DNA from: Sphingobacterium tenebrionis
GTDB taxonomy: Bacteria > Bacteroidota > Bacteroidia > Sphingobacteriales > Sphingobacteriaceae
Length of the DNA: 25,507 nucleotides
Assembly: GCF_037126265.1 (NCBI RefSeq)
Contig: NZ_JAYLLN010000047.1
Span: 1 to 25,507, forward strand
Direction of reading: 5' to 3'
The notes beneath the pieces are model-generated. The model had not been told where the DNA came from, ran no database searches, and was given only the letters and a program-made list of their open reading frames with translations. Positions 14,641 through 22,057 of this stretch are shown here, in pieces. Every line of letters starts with the position of its first letter. Position 1 is the first letter of the stretch. Position numbers and translations under genes: made by a program.

Positions 14641-17016
14641 ATGGCGAAAAATCTATTGATAGTTGAGTCTCCAGCGAAAGCAAAAACAATTGAAGGATAT
14701 TTGGGGAAAGATTTTTTAGTAAAATCAAGTTATGGGCATATTCGGGATCTGGTAAAGACCGATGATGCCATCGATACCAATGATAACTTCAAACAGAAAT
14801 ACGAAGTACCTTCTGATAAAAAAGCGATCGTTTCGGAACTCAAGAAATTAGCTAAAGCAGCAGAAACAGTATGGTTAGCATCCGATGAGGACCGCGAGGG
14901 AGAAGCCATTTCCTGGCATTTATATGAAACCTTGGGTTTAAAGGATGACAACACCAAACGTATTGTTTTTCATGAGATTACAAAGCCAGCTATTCTAAAA
15001 GCAATTGAATCACCTCGAAAAATAGACTTTAACTTAGTGAATGCGCAACAGGCTAGACGGGTATTGGACCGTTTGGTAGGTTTTGAGCTATCGCCTGTTC
15101 TTTGGCGCAAGGTAAAACCTTCACTGTCAGCAGGTCGTGTTCAATCAGTTGCAGTAAGACTTATTGTAGAAAGAGAGCGTGAAATCAATAGATTTAATGC
15201 TGAAGCAAGCTTTAAGGTGGTTGCCATTTTTAAAACTGGTAAGGGTAAAGAACAATTCAAGGCCGAATTACCTAAGCGTTTCAGCAATTTTGAAGAAGCA
15301 AATACCTTTTTGAAAGATTGCGTACAAGCAGCTTACCAAGTTACCTCTTTAGAAACCAAACCTTCTAAACGCACGCCATCGGCACCTTTTACAACATCGA
15401 CGCTTCAACAGGAGGCCAGTCGTAAATTAGGATTCTCCGTAGCCAGGACCATGCAGGTTGCCCAAAGATTATATGAGGCCGGACGTATAACCTATATGCG
15501 TACCGACTCGGTAAACCTATCCGATACGGCGTTACAGGCGGCACAAGATGAAATTACTAAAGCTTATGGGAACAAATACCATAAGCAGCGACAATATAAA
15601 ACAAAAGCACAGGGAGCACAAGAGGCTCACGAAGCGATCAGACCGACCTATTTCAGCGAACATAGCATTGATGGGGATAATTCGGAAAGAAGACTTTACG
15701 AATTGATCTGGAAGCGTGCGATTGCCTCACAAATGAGTGAAGCAGAGTTTGAGAAAACCGTTGCAAACATCGAAGTATCAACACGTTCTGAAGCATTTGT
15801 AGCGACTGGAGAGGTGATGAAATTTGATGGTTTCTTGAAAGTATATTTTGAATCTTCCGACGATGACCAGGAGGATCTGGAAGATGATAATGCAGATAAC
15901 TCCTTGTTACCTCCATTGACTAAGGGGCAAGCTTTAACCTTAAAGACCATGCAGGCTACAGAGCGTTTCTCAAGACCTCCAGCGCGCTTTACGGAAGCTT
16001 CCTTAGTAAAAAAATTAGAAGAATTAGGTATTGGTAGACCTTCTACGTATGCCCCAACCATATCTACCATCCAAAATCGTGGCTACGTCGTTAAAGAGGA
16101 CCGCGATGGTAAAGAGCGCGTGTATCAAACCATTACACTACAGGATGGGGAAATCAGCAGTTTGAGCAAAACAGAGATCACGGGTGCTGAAAGGAATAAA
16201 ATGTTCCCTACAGATATCGGTGTGCTGGTTAATGACTTTTTAGTTCAACATTTTAAAGGTATTGTAGATTACCACTTTACCGCAAAAGTGGAGAAGGAAT
16301 TCGATGAGATCGCGCAGGGATTCAAAGAATGGACGGATATGCTCTCCAATTTCTATGGTCCGTTTCATTCGGAGGTGCAGAATACCATTGAAAACGCTGA
16401 TCGTGCAACGCATGAACGCGAACTTGGTGTTGACCCGGTTTCAGGAAAACCTATTTCTGTACGTGTGGGAAGATTTGGGCCTTTGGTGCAGATCGGAACT
16501 GCAGATGATGAAGAAAAACCACAGTTCGCTTCTTTACGTAAAGGGCAGATGATCGAAACCATTACCTTGGAAGAGGCGCTGGAATTATTCAAGCTTCCGA
16601 AAAAGGTTGGTGAATTTGAGGATAAGGAAATGACGGTTGCCATTGGTCGTTTTGGACCATATATCAGGCATAATAGTAGTTTTTATTCTTTACCAAAAGG
16701 ATTGGATCCGTTGGATGTAGAGGAAGAGCAGGCGATTCAGATCATTGAAGAAAAACGTCAGAAAGATAAAGATAAGGTGATCCGCGTATTTGAGGAGAAT
16801 GCAGAGGCAAGAATAGAGAACGGCCGTTGGGGACCTTTTGTTCGTTTTGGAAAACAGAATCTGAAGATTCCAAAAGGCACGGAAGTAGAGAAAATTACCT
16901 ATGCTGACGTATTGAAATGGGCGGAAGAAGATAGTAAAGGTGGAACTGGTAAAAAAGCAAAAGCGACCAAAACCACTACTAAAACCACTAAAACTAGCAG
17001 AGCGAAGAAAAAATAG
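14641..17016 (+). CDS. topA: DNA topoisomerase I (type IA)
   Basis: A 791-residue enzyme that relaxes negative supercoils. The TOPRIM domain begins at residue 4 (LLIVESPAKAKTIEGYLG) and contains SDEDREGE (81-88). The catalytic tyrosine is Y285 in ITYMRTDS. The core continues to about 570. The C-terminal part lacks tetracysteine zinc fingers. Instead it has three RFGP-type repeats (near 600-625, 660-680 and 717-735: VGRFGPLV, IGRFGPYI, NGRWGPFV), the Topo C-terminal repeat form. The last ~25 residues are a Lys/Thr tail, probably disordered and DNA-binding. The next gene starts 5 bp after its stop, so topA, the hypothetical gene and cmk form one operon. Confidence 0.97.
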   Translation: MAKNLLIVESPAKAKTIEGYLGKDFLVKSSYGHIRDLVKTDDAIDTNDNFKQKYEVPSDKKAIVSELKKLAKAAETVWLASDEDREGEAISWHLYETLGLKDDNTKRIVFHEITKPAILKAIESPRKIDFNLVNAQQARRVLDRLVGFELSPVLWRKVKPSLSAGRVQSVAVRLIVEREREINRFNAEASFKVVAIFKTGKGKEQFKAELPKRFSNFEEANTFLKDCVQAAYQVTSLETKPSKRTPSAPFTTSTLQQEASRKLGFSVARTMQVAQRLYEAGRITYMRTDSVNLSDTALQAAQDEITKAYGNKYHKQRQYKTKAQGAQEAHEAIRPTYFSEHSIDGDNSERRLYELIWKRAIASQMSEAEFEKTVANIEVSTRSEAFVATGEVMKFDGFLKVYFESSDDDQEDLEDDNADNSLLPPLTKGQALTLKTMQATERFSRPPARFTEASLVKKLEELGIGRPSTYAPTISTIQNRGYVVKEDRDGKERVYQTITLQDGEISSLSKTEITGAERNKMFPTDIGVLVNDFLVQHFKGIVDYHFTAKVEKEFDEIAQGFKEWTDMLSNFYGPFHSEVQNTIENADRATHERELGVDPVSGKPISVRVGRFGPLVQIGTADDEEKPQFASLRKGQMIETITLEEALELFKLPKKVGEFEDKEMTVAIGRFGPYIRHNSSFYSLPKGLDPLDVEEEQAIQIIEEKRQKDKDKVIRVFEENAEARIENGRWGPFVRFGKQNLKIPKGTEVEKITYADVLKWAEEDSKGGTGKKAKATKTTTKTTKTSRAKKK

Positions 17017-17021
17017 TTCTA

Positions 17022-17435
17022 ATGAAAAAGGATTTACCATTAAATATCGTTGAGGATATCTCCATTGCGGTGGTATTAGAAAATGAAAGTCCTACGGCAA
17101 AGGTGTGGAATGTTTACCTGATCAATGAAAAGCCGGTCGGCATCAAAAACGTACTGGTTTCTTCCAAAGGATACGGCGAGAAGGATGGCAAGCAGGTGAA
17201 AACCACTACATTAAGACATTTCATTGGCGATATGGAAGCCGAATCTGTTCAAAAGATTGAAGCGATTGATATCCAGGTGTTTGGACTGACCAATGAATAT
17301 TGGTTAAGCTATTACATCGATGGAACCATCTATGATAAAAAATATATTTTCCTTCCAGAAAGTATTGTGGATGAAAATCTAATCAAAATCCCATTGGTCA
17401 ATAAACCAGGCGTCATGATAGGAGGCACAAATTAA
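17022..17435 (+). CDS. Conserved hypothetical protein between topA and cmk
   Basis: A 137-residue protein with no signal peptide, membrane segment or cysteine cluster, and no catalytic motif that I recognise. It is rich in alternating hydrophobic residues (ISIAVVLEN, KVWNVYLIN, IDIQVFGL), which suggests a beta-rich fold; the middle has a Lys/Thr-rich turn (KDGKQVKTTTLRHF). Short gaps on both sides (5 bp after topA, 1 bp before cmk) place it firmly inside an operon, which supports it as a real gene. Proteins of this type occur in other Bacteroidota, as far as I can recall, without an assigned role. A link to DNA topology or nucleotide metabolism is only suggested by the neighbours. Confidence 0.85.
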   Translation: MKKDLPLNIVEDISIAVVLENESPTAKVWNVYLINEKPVGIKNVLVSSKGYGEKDGKQVKTTTLRHFIGDMEAESVQKIEAIDIQVFGLTNEYWLSYYIDGTIYDKKYIFLPESIVDENLIKIPLVNKPGVMIGGTN

Positions 17436-17436
17436 A

Positions 17437-18117
17437 ATGACAAAGAAAAACTTTACCGTAGCCATCGACGGCTTTTCCTCATGCGGAAAGAGTACGGTTG
17501 CAAAAGCTGTAGCCAAGAAGTTGAATTTTGTTTTTGTGGACTCTGGAGCCATGTACCGCGCGGTAACTTTATTTATACAGCGCAATGATATCGCTTTGGA
17601 TGATGAAGTAGCGATACAGCAAGCTTTGGATAATATCCACATCGATTTTGTGCCCAACTTAGAAAAGACGCAGATCCTGTTGAATGGAGAAGACGTTTCG
17701 GAGGCGATCCGTACGATGGAAGTTTCAGAATATGTGAGTGAAGTGAGTGCGATTAAAGCGGTACGCAAGGCAATGGTTCATCAACAACAGCAATTGGGAA
17801 AGAAAAGAAATATTGTGATGGATGGTCGGGATATTGGCACGACAGTTTTCCCTTCGGCCGATCTAAAGATTTTCATGACGGCGAGTCCACAGGTACGTGC
17901 GGAAAGAAGATATGCCGAACTGGCTGCGAAAGGAGAGGAAATCACTATGGAAGAGGTGAAAGAGAATTTAGCTCACCGAGATCATATTGACAGTACCCGA
18001 GAAGAAAGTCCATTAAGACAAGCAGAAGATGCAATTGTATTGGATAATACAGATCTTACACAAGAGGAACAATTGGATTTTGTACTGAACTTGGTGCGAG
18101 AGAAATTAACGAACTAA
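17437..18117 (+). CDS. cmk: Cytidylate kinase
   Basis: A 226-residue P-loop kinase that phosphorylates CMP and dCMP with ATP, feeding CTP and dCTP pools. The P-loop is GFSSCGKST (12-20). The substrate and lid parts are clear: DSGAMYRAVTLF, then MDGRDIGTTVFP (about 128-139), the CMP-binding AERRYAEL and the DSTREESPLRQAEDA stretch near the end. Length is normal for the short (type 1) family. It starts 1 bp after the stop of the upstream hypothetical gene and ends the topA operon; a terminator follows 22 bp on. Confidence 0.97.
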   Translation: MTKKNFTVAIDGFSSCGKSTVAKAVAKKLNFVFVDSGAMYRAVTLFIQRNDIALDDEVAIQQALDNIHIDFVPNLEKTQILLNGEDVSEAIRTMEVSEYVSEVSAIKAVRKAMVHQQQQLGKKRNIVMDGRDIGTTVFPSADLKIFMTASPQVRAERRYAELAAKGEEITMEEVKENLAHRDHIDSTREESPLRQAEDAIVLDNTDLTQEEQLDFVLNLVREKLTN

Positions 18118-18135
18118 ACTAAACAACGATAACAA

Positions 18136-18163
18136 AAAGAAAACCCCTCGATGAGGGGTTTTT
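18136..18163. terminator. Bidirectional terminator between cmk and the coiled-coil gene
   Basis: A 10-bp stem AAAACCCCTC (18140-18149) / GAGGGGTTTT (18153-18162) with a 3-nt loop. Plus-strand T-run at 18159-18163 (cmk side); minus-strand run TTTTCTTTTT on the other side, which serves the gene ending at 18169. Confidence 0.92.
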
Positions 18164-18168
18164 CTATT

Positions 18169-18462
18169 TTACTTCAAGTTATCGATTTCTTGTTGTTCCC
18201 GAAGTTGATCGATATTGTTCTTCGATCCAAAATCATCGGTTTTTTCCTGGAAGGAATTTAATATCTCTAAGATAGCAGCAGAATTATCTGCCGTTCTTTG
18301 ATATATATCAGGGATTTTCGATTCGATAGTTTTATCGCCTAATTCGATGTTATCGACTTCCACTTTGGCTATCTTTTCCAAAACTGCCTGCTGGCTGTTT
18401 CTAATGTCTTCCAATTCCCTGGATATTTTCTCCATTAGTTCGAACTTCTTTAATTTATCCAT
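18169..18462 (-). CDS. Small coiled-coil protein, function unknown
   Basis: A 97-residue, highly charged protein without signal or membrane segment. The first 35 residues (LKKFELMEKISRELEDIRNS, continuing to AVLEKIAKVEVD) have heptad-like hydrophobic spacing and should form a coiled coil; a second amphipathic helix covers about 58-75 (ADNSAAILEILNSFQEK). The tail is Gln/Asp-rich. No family is recognised. It ends 6 bp from the bidirectional terminator. It starts 61 bp downstream of the aminotransferase stop on the same strand and may be its last cotranscribed gene. Proper codon use and the terminator support it as real, but not its role. Confidence 0.75.
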   Translation of the reverse strand: MDKLKKFELMEKISRELEDIRNSQQAVLEKIAKVEVDNIELGDKTIESKIPDIYQRTADNSAAILEILNSFQEKTDDFGSKNNIDQLREQQEIDNLK

Positions 18463-18523
18463 AAATTCTTCTCATTAGTTTCTATATATAGAACGCTAAA
18501 AAGAAGAAATTGTTTTATGGAAA

Positions 18524-19723
18524 TTAATTTGTTCTTCCTGGATAGGCTTCTAAAGCCTTCTCCAGGCAGATTAAAGCCTTTTTCAAATCATCTTGATTTA
18601 GGACATAGGCCAATCGAACTTCGTTGGTTCCGGCGCCTGGAGTGGAATAAAATCCTGTAGCAGGAGCCATCATCACCGTTTCATTGTTATAATCAAAGCT
18701 TTCGAGAATCCATTGGCAGAATTTATCCGCATTATCTATCGGTAATTTAGCCACCACGTAGAATGCACCACCTGGGTTGGGACAGAAAACACCATCGATT
18801 TTGTTCAATCCACTTACTAAGGTATCCCTACGAGCGGTATATTCTTTAGAAACTGCTTCAAAATAGCTATCTGGTGTATCTACTGCAGCTTCACCGGCAA
18901 TCTGACCTTCCAATGAAGGACTCAACCTAGCCTGTGCGAATTTTAATGAAGTTTGATATAGTTCTTTGTTCTTGGTAATGATACAGCCAATGCGAGCTCC
19001 ACATGCCGAATATCTTTTGGAAACCGTATCAAAAATAACCACATGGTTTTCTAATCCTTCCAACTGGATAGGAGAGATGAACTCTTTACCATCATAACAG
19101 AATTCACGGTATGCTTCATCGGAGAATAAGTAAAGATCGTATTTCAAACAAAGCTCACGTAAGGCTTCCAATTCTTCTCTGGAATATAAATAACCGGTTG
19201 GATTATTCGGGTTACAGATCGCAATGGCCTTCGTTTTATCGGTGATCACCTTTTCAAAATCAGCAATGGAAGGAAGGGCAAAACCATTATCAATGTAAGA
19301 CATGATAGGTTTTACCACAATATCTGCCGAACATGCAAATCCATTATAGTTTGCATAGAATGGTTCTGGAATAATAACCTCTTCTCCTGGGTTTAAACAA
19401 GCCTGCATAGCAATGGTAATGGCTTCGGAGCCTCCATTGGTGACCAAAATATCACTTGGTGTGATGTTGTAATTAAGCTTGTTATAGTATTCCGCTAATT
19501 TTGTGCGGTAAGAAAGGGTTCCTTCCGATGGGGTATAAGCCCAAACCTTAAAATCGATGTTCTTCAATGCATTCAACATGCCTTCTGGGGTCTCGATATC
19601 CGGTTGCCCAATATTTAAATGATAGATTTTTTTTCCTTCGCGCTTTGCTTGGTCAGCAAATGGCGTTAATTTTCTGATAGGTGAGGCAGGCATGTTGATG
19701 CCCTTTTTTGATATAGTTGGCAT
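18524..19723 (-). CDS. PLP-dependent class I/II aminotransferase
   Basis: A 399-residue fold-type I aminotransferase of the AspC / aromatic-alanine group. Visible: LNIGQPDIETP (36-46), NPNNPTG (171-177, phosphate and substrate contact), SDEAY (201-205, D202 on the PLP ring nitrogen), the Schiff-base lysine K236 in SKRYSACGARIG, and an arginine in EVRLAY (near 376) that binds the substrate carboxylate. The start at 19723 gives the usual MPTISKKG-INMPASPIRKL opening. The amino-group donor and acceptor cannot be read; aspartate, alanine or aromatic amino acids are possible. It has an unusual leader of about 190 nt made of degenerate repeats. Confidence 0.94.
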   Translation of the reverse strand: MPTISKKGINMPASPIRKLTPFADQAKREGKKIYHLNIGQPDIETPEGMLNALKNIDFKVWAYTPSEGTLSYRTKLAEYYNKLNYNITPSDILVTNGGSEAITIAMQACLNPGEEVIIPEPFYANYNGFACSADIVVKPIMSYIDNGFALPSIADFEKVITDKTKAIAICNPNNPTGYLYSREELEALRELCLKYDLYLFSDEAYREFCYDGKEFISPIQLEGLENHVVIFDTVSKRYSACGARIGCIITKNKELYQTSLKFAQARLSPSLEGQIAGEAAVDTPDSYFEAVSKEYTARRDTLVSGLNKIDGVFCPNPGGAFYVVAKLPIDNADKFCQWILESFDYNNETVMMAPATGFYSTPGAGTNEVRLAYVLNQDDLKKALICLEKALEAYPGRTN

Positions 19724-19727
19724 TATT

Positions 19728-19913
19728 TATTGATTACTGTATGTGTTTTACTGTTTTTGCTTTACTTGTTGTATTGTTGATATGTATGTATCGATCACTG
19801 ATAGCATAGATAACTGTATGTATCGTTTTGCTGCTAGTATTGATTATTGTATTTGTCGTTTACTGATAGCATTGATTACTGTTTTCATCGTTTACTGATT
19901 GTATAGTTTACAG
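19728..19913. repeat. Degenerate ~33-bp tandem repeats in the aminotransferase leader
   Basis: Five imperfect units start at about 19728, 19772, 19806, 19838 and 19871, with a partial sixth at 19902. Lengths are 44 (33 plus an 11-bp insert), 34, 32, 33 and 31 bp. The shared pattern on the plus strand is TATTGATTACTGTAT, then TATCGTTTACTGATAGC. If the -7 element at 19920-19927 is used, all copies lie in the 5' UTR, as A/C-rich RNA with recurring CAGTAAACGA and CAGTAATCAAT and little scope for pairing. Confidence 0.72.
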
Positions 19914-19919
19914 TTTTTT

Positions 19920-19927
19920 CAAAAATA
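19920..19927 (-). promoter_or_regulatory. Candidate -7 element for the aminotransferase
   Basis: The minus-strand TATTTTTG is a full match; TTG (19946-19944) lies 16 bp upstream, just under the usual spacing. The start would be near 19914, giving a leader of roughly 190 nt. Confidence 0.48.
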
Positions 19928-19979
19928 CGAATTATATAGCTAGCAAGCTAAAAATAAAAGATTGCAGTAATTTCAGCCA

Positions 19980-20147
19980 TTTGAAAGATTTCTTTGCAGT
20001 TATTTCCATTGAAGGATTACTCTTCTTTAATATCAATTGAAGGATTATTCTTCTTTAATTTTAATTGAAGGATTATTCTTCCTTAATCTCAATTGAAGGA
20101 TTATTCTTCTTTAATTTCAATTGAAGGATTTCTTTGGTTTAATTCTT
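19980..20147. repeat. 28-bp tandem repeat, four good units plus two decayed edges
   Basis: Units start at 20008, 20036, 20064 and 20092, at an exact 28-bp period (pattern ATTGAAGGATTATTCTTCTT then TAATTTCA, a few substitutions each). Edge units at 19980 and 20120 share the variant GATTTCTTTG. Every unit holds GAAG-N7-CTTC, and junctions form TTCAATTGAA-type palindromes. No unique spacers, so not CRISPR. It lies between the DUF1573 terminator and the aminotransferase promoter; no ORF reads through it. Confidence 0.92.
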
Positions 20148-20162
20148 GGTACAGGAAAATCA

Positions 20163-20201
20163 AAAAGAAAAGCCAATCTTATGCAGACTGGCTTTTCTTT
20201 T
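20163..20201 (-). terminator. Terminator of the DUF1573 gene
   Basis: A perfect 13-bp stem AAAAGAAAAGCCA (20163-20175) / TGGCTTTTCTTTT (20189-20201) around a 13-nt loop. The minus-strand 3' arm gives TTTTCTTTTTG. It lies 27 bp past the stop of the gene at 20228. Confidence 0.88.
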
Positions 20202-20227
20202 AATAGATTTATATTTTTCCTATCCAA

Positions 20228-20602
20228 TTATTCCACGATACCTTTTACGGTTAATGTTTTAACTGGAGTTTTTGTGTTCGATTTAACGACGAATGTTTTT
20301 GTGAAAGGACCAGTTGTAGCCGCATTATAAGTTACTTTAATTGTTCCCGACTCACCTTTTGCTACTGGAGTTTTGGTAAACTCAGCAACAGAACACCCAC
20401 AGGTAGGAACAACATCGTTCACAATGATCACATCGCTACCAGCATTGGTAAATTTAAATTCGAAAGAAGCATCCTTATTTTGTGGAATCTTTCCAAAATC
20501 ATGCGTTTCCTTCTCGAACTTAAATTCGGGTGTCAACAACGTCATCGCTGTTAAACTGATAAACGCAATCAGCACCGCACCTATACTCGCTATTTTTTTC
20601 AT
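20228..20602 (-). CDS. Exported DUF1573-domain protein
   Basis: A 124-residue protein. Residues 1-22 are a signal peptide (MKKIASIGAVLIAFISLTAM) with no lipobox cysteine, so it is probably secreted to the periplasm. The mature part is a single immunoglobulin-like DUF1573 domain: HDFGKIPQNKDASFEFKF strands, the hallmark PTCGCS motif (C68, C70) and a C-terminal TGPFTKTFVVKSN segment. DUF1573 proteins are abundant in Bacteroidota and of unknown function; the paired cysteines could bind metal or undergo redox chemistry. It stands alone with its own -7 element and terminator. The inverted-repeat element lies between it and kdsD. Confidence 0.93.
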   Translation of the reverse strand: MKKIASIGAVLIAFISLTAMTLLTPEFKFEKETHDFGKIPQNKDASFEFKFTNAGSDVIIVNDVVPTCGCSVAEFTKTPVAKGESGTIKVTYNAATTGPFTKTFVVKSNTKTPVKTLTVKGIVE

Positions 20603-20637
20603 TTGTTTCTGTTATTTAGTTATTGTGTTTACTCAAT

Positions 20638-20645
20638 CAAATGTA
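20638..20645 (-). promoter_or_regulatory. Candidate -7 element for the DUF1573 gene
   Basis: The minus-strand TACATTTG matches TAnnTTTG exactly and gives a leader of about 30 nt before the start at 20602. A -33 TTG is not seen at standard spacing. Confidence 0.5.
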
Positions 20646-20714
20646 AGACCAATTTTATAAACTATTTGATTTATTCTAAAGTAAATGGTTTAATTCAACA
20701 AGATTTTTACAATT

Positions 20715-20973
20715 TTAGATGATAGATGGGAGATGAGAGACGTTAGATGATAGACCATACGTCATTGCGAGGAACGAAGCAATCTTCCCGATTGTCATGC
20801 TGAGCGAAGTCGAAGCATCTACATTTGGTACCCGAACAGATCCTTCGACGCTGCTCAGGATGACAAAGTCCAAAGATTGCTTCGTCGTACCTCCTCGCAA
20901 TGACGGGGACAGCCATCGCAATGACGGCAAAGTCTATAATTTAACATCTAATATCTATAATCTATCATCTAAC
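20715..20973. repeat. Three-layer nested inverted-repeat element
   Basis: Outer layer: GTTAGATGATAGA (20742-20754) faces TCTATCATCTAAC (20961-20973), and an extra direct copy TTAGATGATAGA lies at 20715-20726. Middle layer (type A): GTCATTGCGAGGAACGAAGC... (20761-20786) faces its complement at 20873-20904, with an extra fragment at 20916-20925. Inner layer (type B): GTCATGCTGAGCGAAGTCGA... (20794-20820) faces AGATCCTTCGACGCTGCTCA... (20838-20864) around a 17-bp centre. The element fills most of the 380-bp gap from the DUF1573 start (20602) to the kdsD stop (20983). It encodes no credible protein; it resembles a non-autonomous MITE- or REP-like element. Confidence 0.85.
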
Positions 20974-20982
20974 ATCTATAAA

Positions 20983-21948
20983 CTATATAATCCCCTCCTT
21001 AAGAATATCCTGGATATGCACAATCCCAGCATATTTCCCTTGATCCACCACAACCAATTGCGATATACTATTCTGCCTCATAGTATGCAACGCATTGACC
21101 GCCAATTCTGATTTCTCAATGGTTTTAGGTCCTTTGGACATTATATCCATCGCTTTCAAACCAGAAACATCCTCATGTTTTTCCAACATCCTACGAATAT
21201 CCCCATCCGTAATAATTCCAAGAATTTCATCCTCTTGCTCAACAACAGTAGCGCCAAGGCGGAATTTGGTGATGGAAATCAAAACAGTACGGATGTCGGT
21301 TTCAGGCTCCACATGCGGAAGTCCATTATTATCGGATAGATCACCCACTTTTAGGTACAATTGTTTTCCTAAAGCTCCTCCTGGATGATACTTCGCAAAA
21401 TCCTGATCGGAGAACTGACGCATGGTCTGAAGGCAAACTGCTAAGGCATCGCCCATCGCCAATTGCACTGTGGTACTGGTAGTAGGAGCAAGGTTATTCG
21501 GACAAGCCTCACGGGTAATGGTCGTATCCAAAATATAATCCGCCTGATCTGCCAAATAGGATTGACGGTTTCCAACAATAGCTACTAATGTATTTCCTGT
21601 TTGTTTAAGAAAAGGGATCAACACTTTGATCTCTGGTGTATTTCCACTTTTGGAAATGGCAATGATCAGGTCATTCGCTTGAATAATACCCAGATCACCA
21701 TGAATGGCATCTGCCGCATGCATAAAAATGGAGGGCGTACCTGTTGAGTTTAAGGTCGCTACGATTTTTTGCGCAATGATAGCGCTCTTGCCGATACCTG
21801 TGATAATTACCCTGCCATTTAAGCCCAAAATGGCTTCGACAACCCGCACAAAGTCCTCGTCGATTTTTTCCGATAATGCCAAAACATTGGAAGCTTCTAA
21901 TTCAAAAGTTTCCTTTGCAAGCATTTTAATATCTATGTTGTTTTTCAC
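20983..21948 (-). CDS. kdsD: Arabinose 5-phosphate isomerase (KpsF/GutQ/KdsD family)
   Basis: A 321-residue enzyme that interconverts D-ribulose 5-phosphate and D-arabinose 5-phosphate, the first step of KDO (LPS inner core) synthesis. The SIS domain covers about 35-175, with GIGKSA (51-56), H83 in AIHGDLG, SKSGNT (99-104) and the CPNNLAPTTST stretch (149-159). H188 lies in KYHPGGALG. Two CBS domains follow (about 205-258 and 268-320), as in KdsD. Length is normal. It diverges from recQ-kdsA; kdsA makes the next KDO intermediate from its product. The stop is 9 bp from the nested repeat element. Confidence 0.95.
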   Translation of the reverse strand: MKNNIDIKMLAKETFELEASNVLALSEKIDEDFVRVVEAILGLNGRVIITGIGKSAIIAQKIVATLNSTGTPSIFMHAADAIHGDLGIIQANDLIIAISKSGNTPEIKVLIPFLKQTGNTLVAIVGNRQSYLADQADYILDTTITREACPNNLAPTTSTTVQLAMGDALAVCLQTMRQFSDQDFAKYHPGGALGKQLYLKVGDLSDNNGLPHVEPETDIRTVLISITKFRLGATVVEQEDEILGIITDGDIRRMLEKHEDVSGLKAMDIMSKGPKTIEKSELAVNALHTMRQNSISQLVVVDQGKYAGIVHIQDILKEGII

Positions 21949-21994
21949 GTATTATTTGCGTAATTTTATTTAATATAATTAGAACAGTTCGTTG

Positions 21995-22002
21995 CAAAAA
22001 TA
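21995..22002 (-). promoter_or_regulatory. Candidate -7 element for kdsD
   Basis: The minus-strand TATTTTTG, 46 bp before the kdsD start and inside the 109-bp gap to recQ. A full -7 match without a standard -33 TTG. I find no equally good plus-strand element for recQ; TTTATTTG at 22042-22049 has one mismatch. Confidence 0.42.
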
Positions 22003-22057
22003 CAATAATTGTGACGTTTTCTTAATCGCTAAACACATCTATTTATTTGCCTTGTCA

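Noticed and set aside
19980..20147. CRISPR array
   Set aside because: Units are directly joined at a fixed 28 bp with no unique spacers, and no cas gene is in the window.
20715..20930. 71-residue minus-strand reading frame in the nested repeat
   Set aside because: It is made entirely of repeat arms; its residues follow the palindromes and recur wherever the repeats occur.
21992..22057. 22-residue N-terminal extension of RecQ
   Set aside because: The extension is unlike RecQ starts and overlaps the kdsD promoter region; MEIEKSLFDNLQ at 22058 fits the family.
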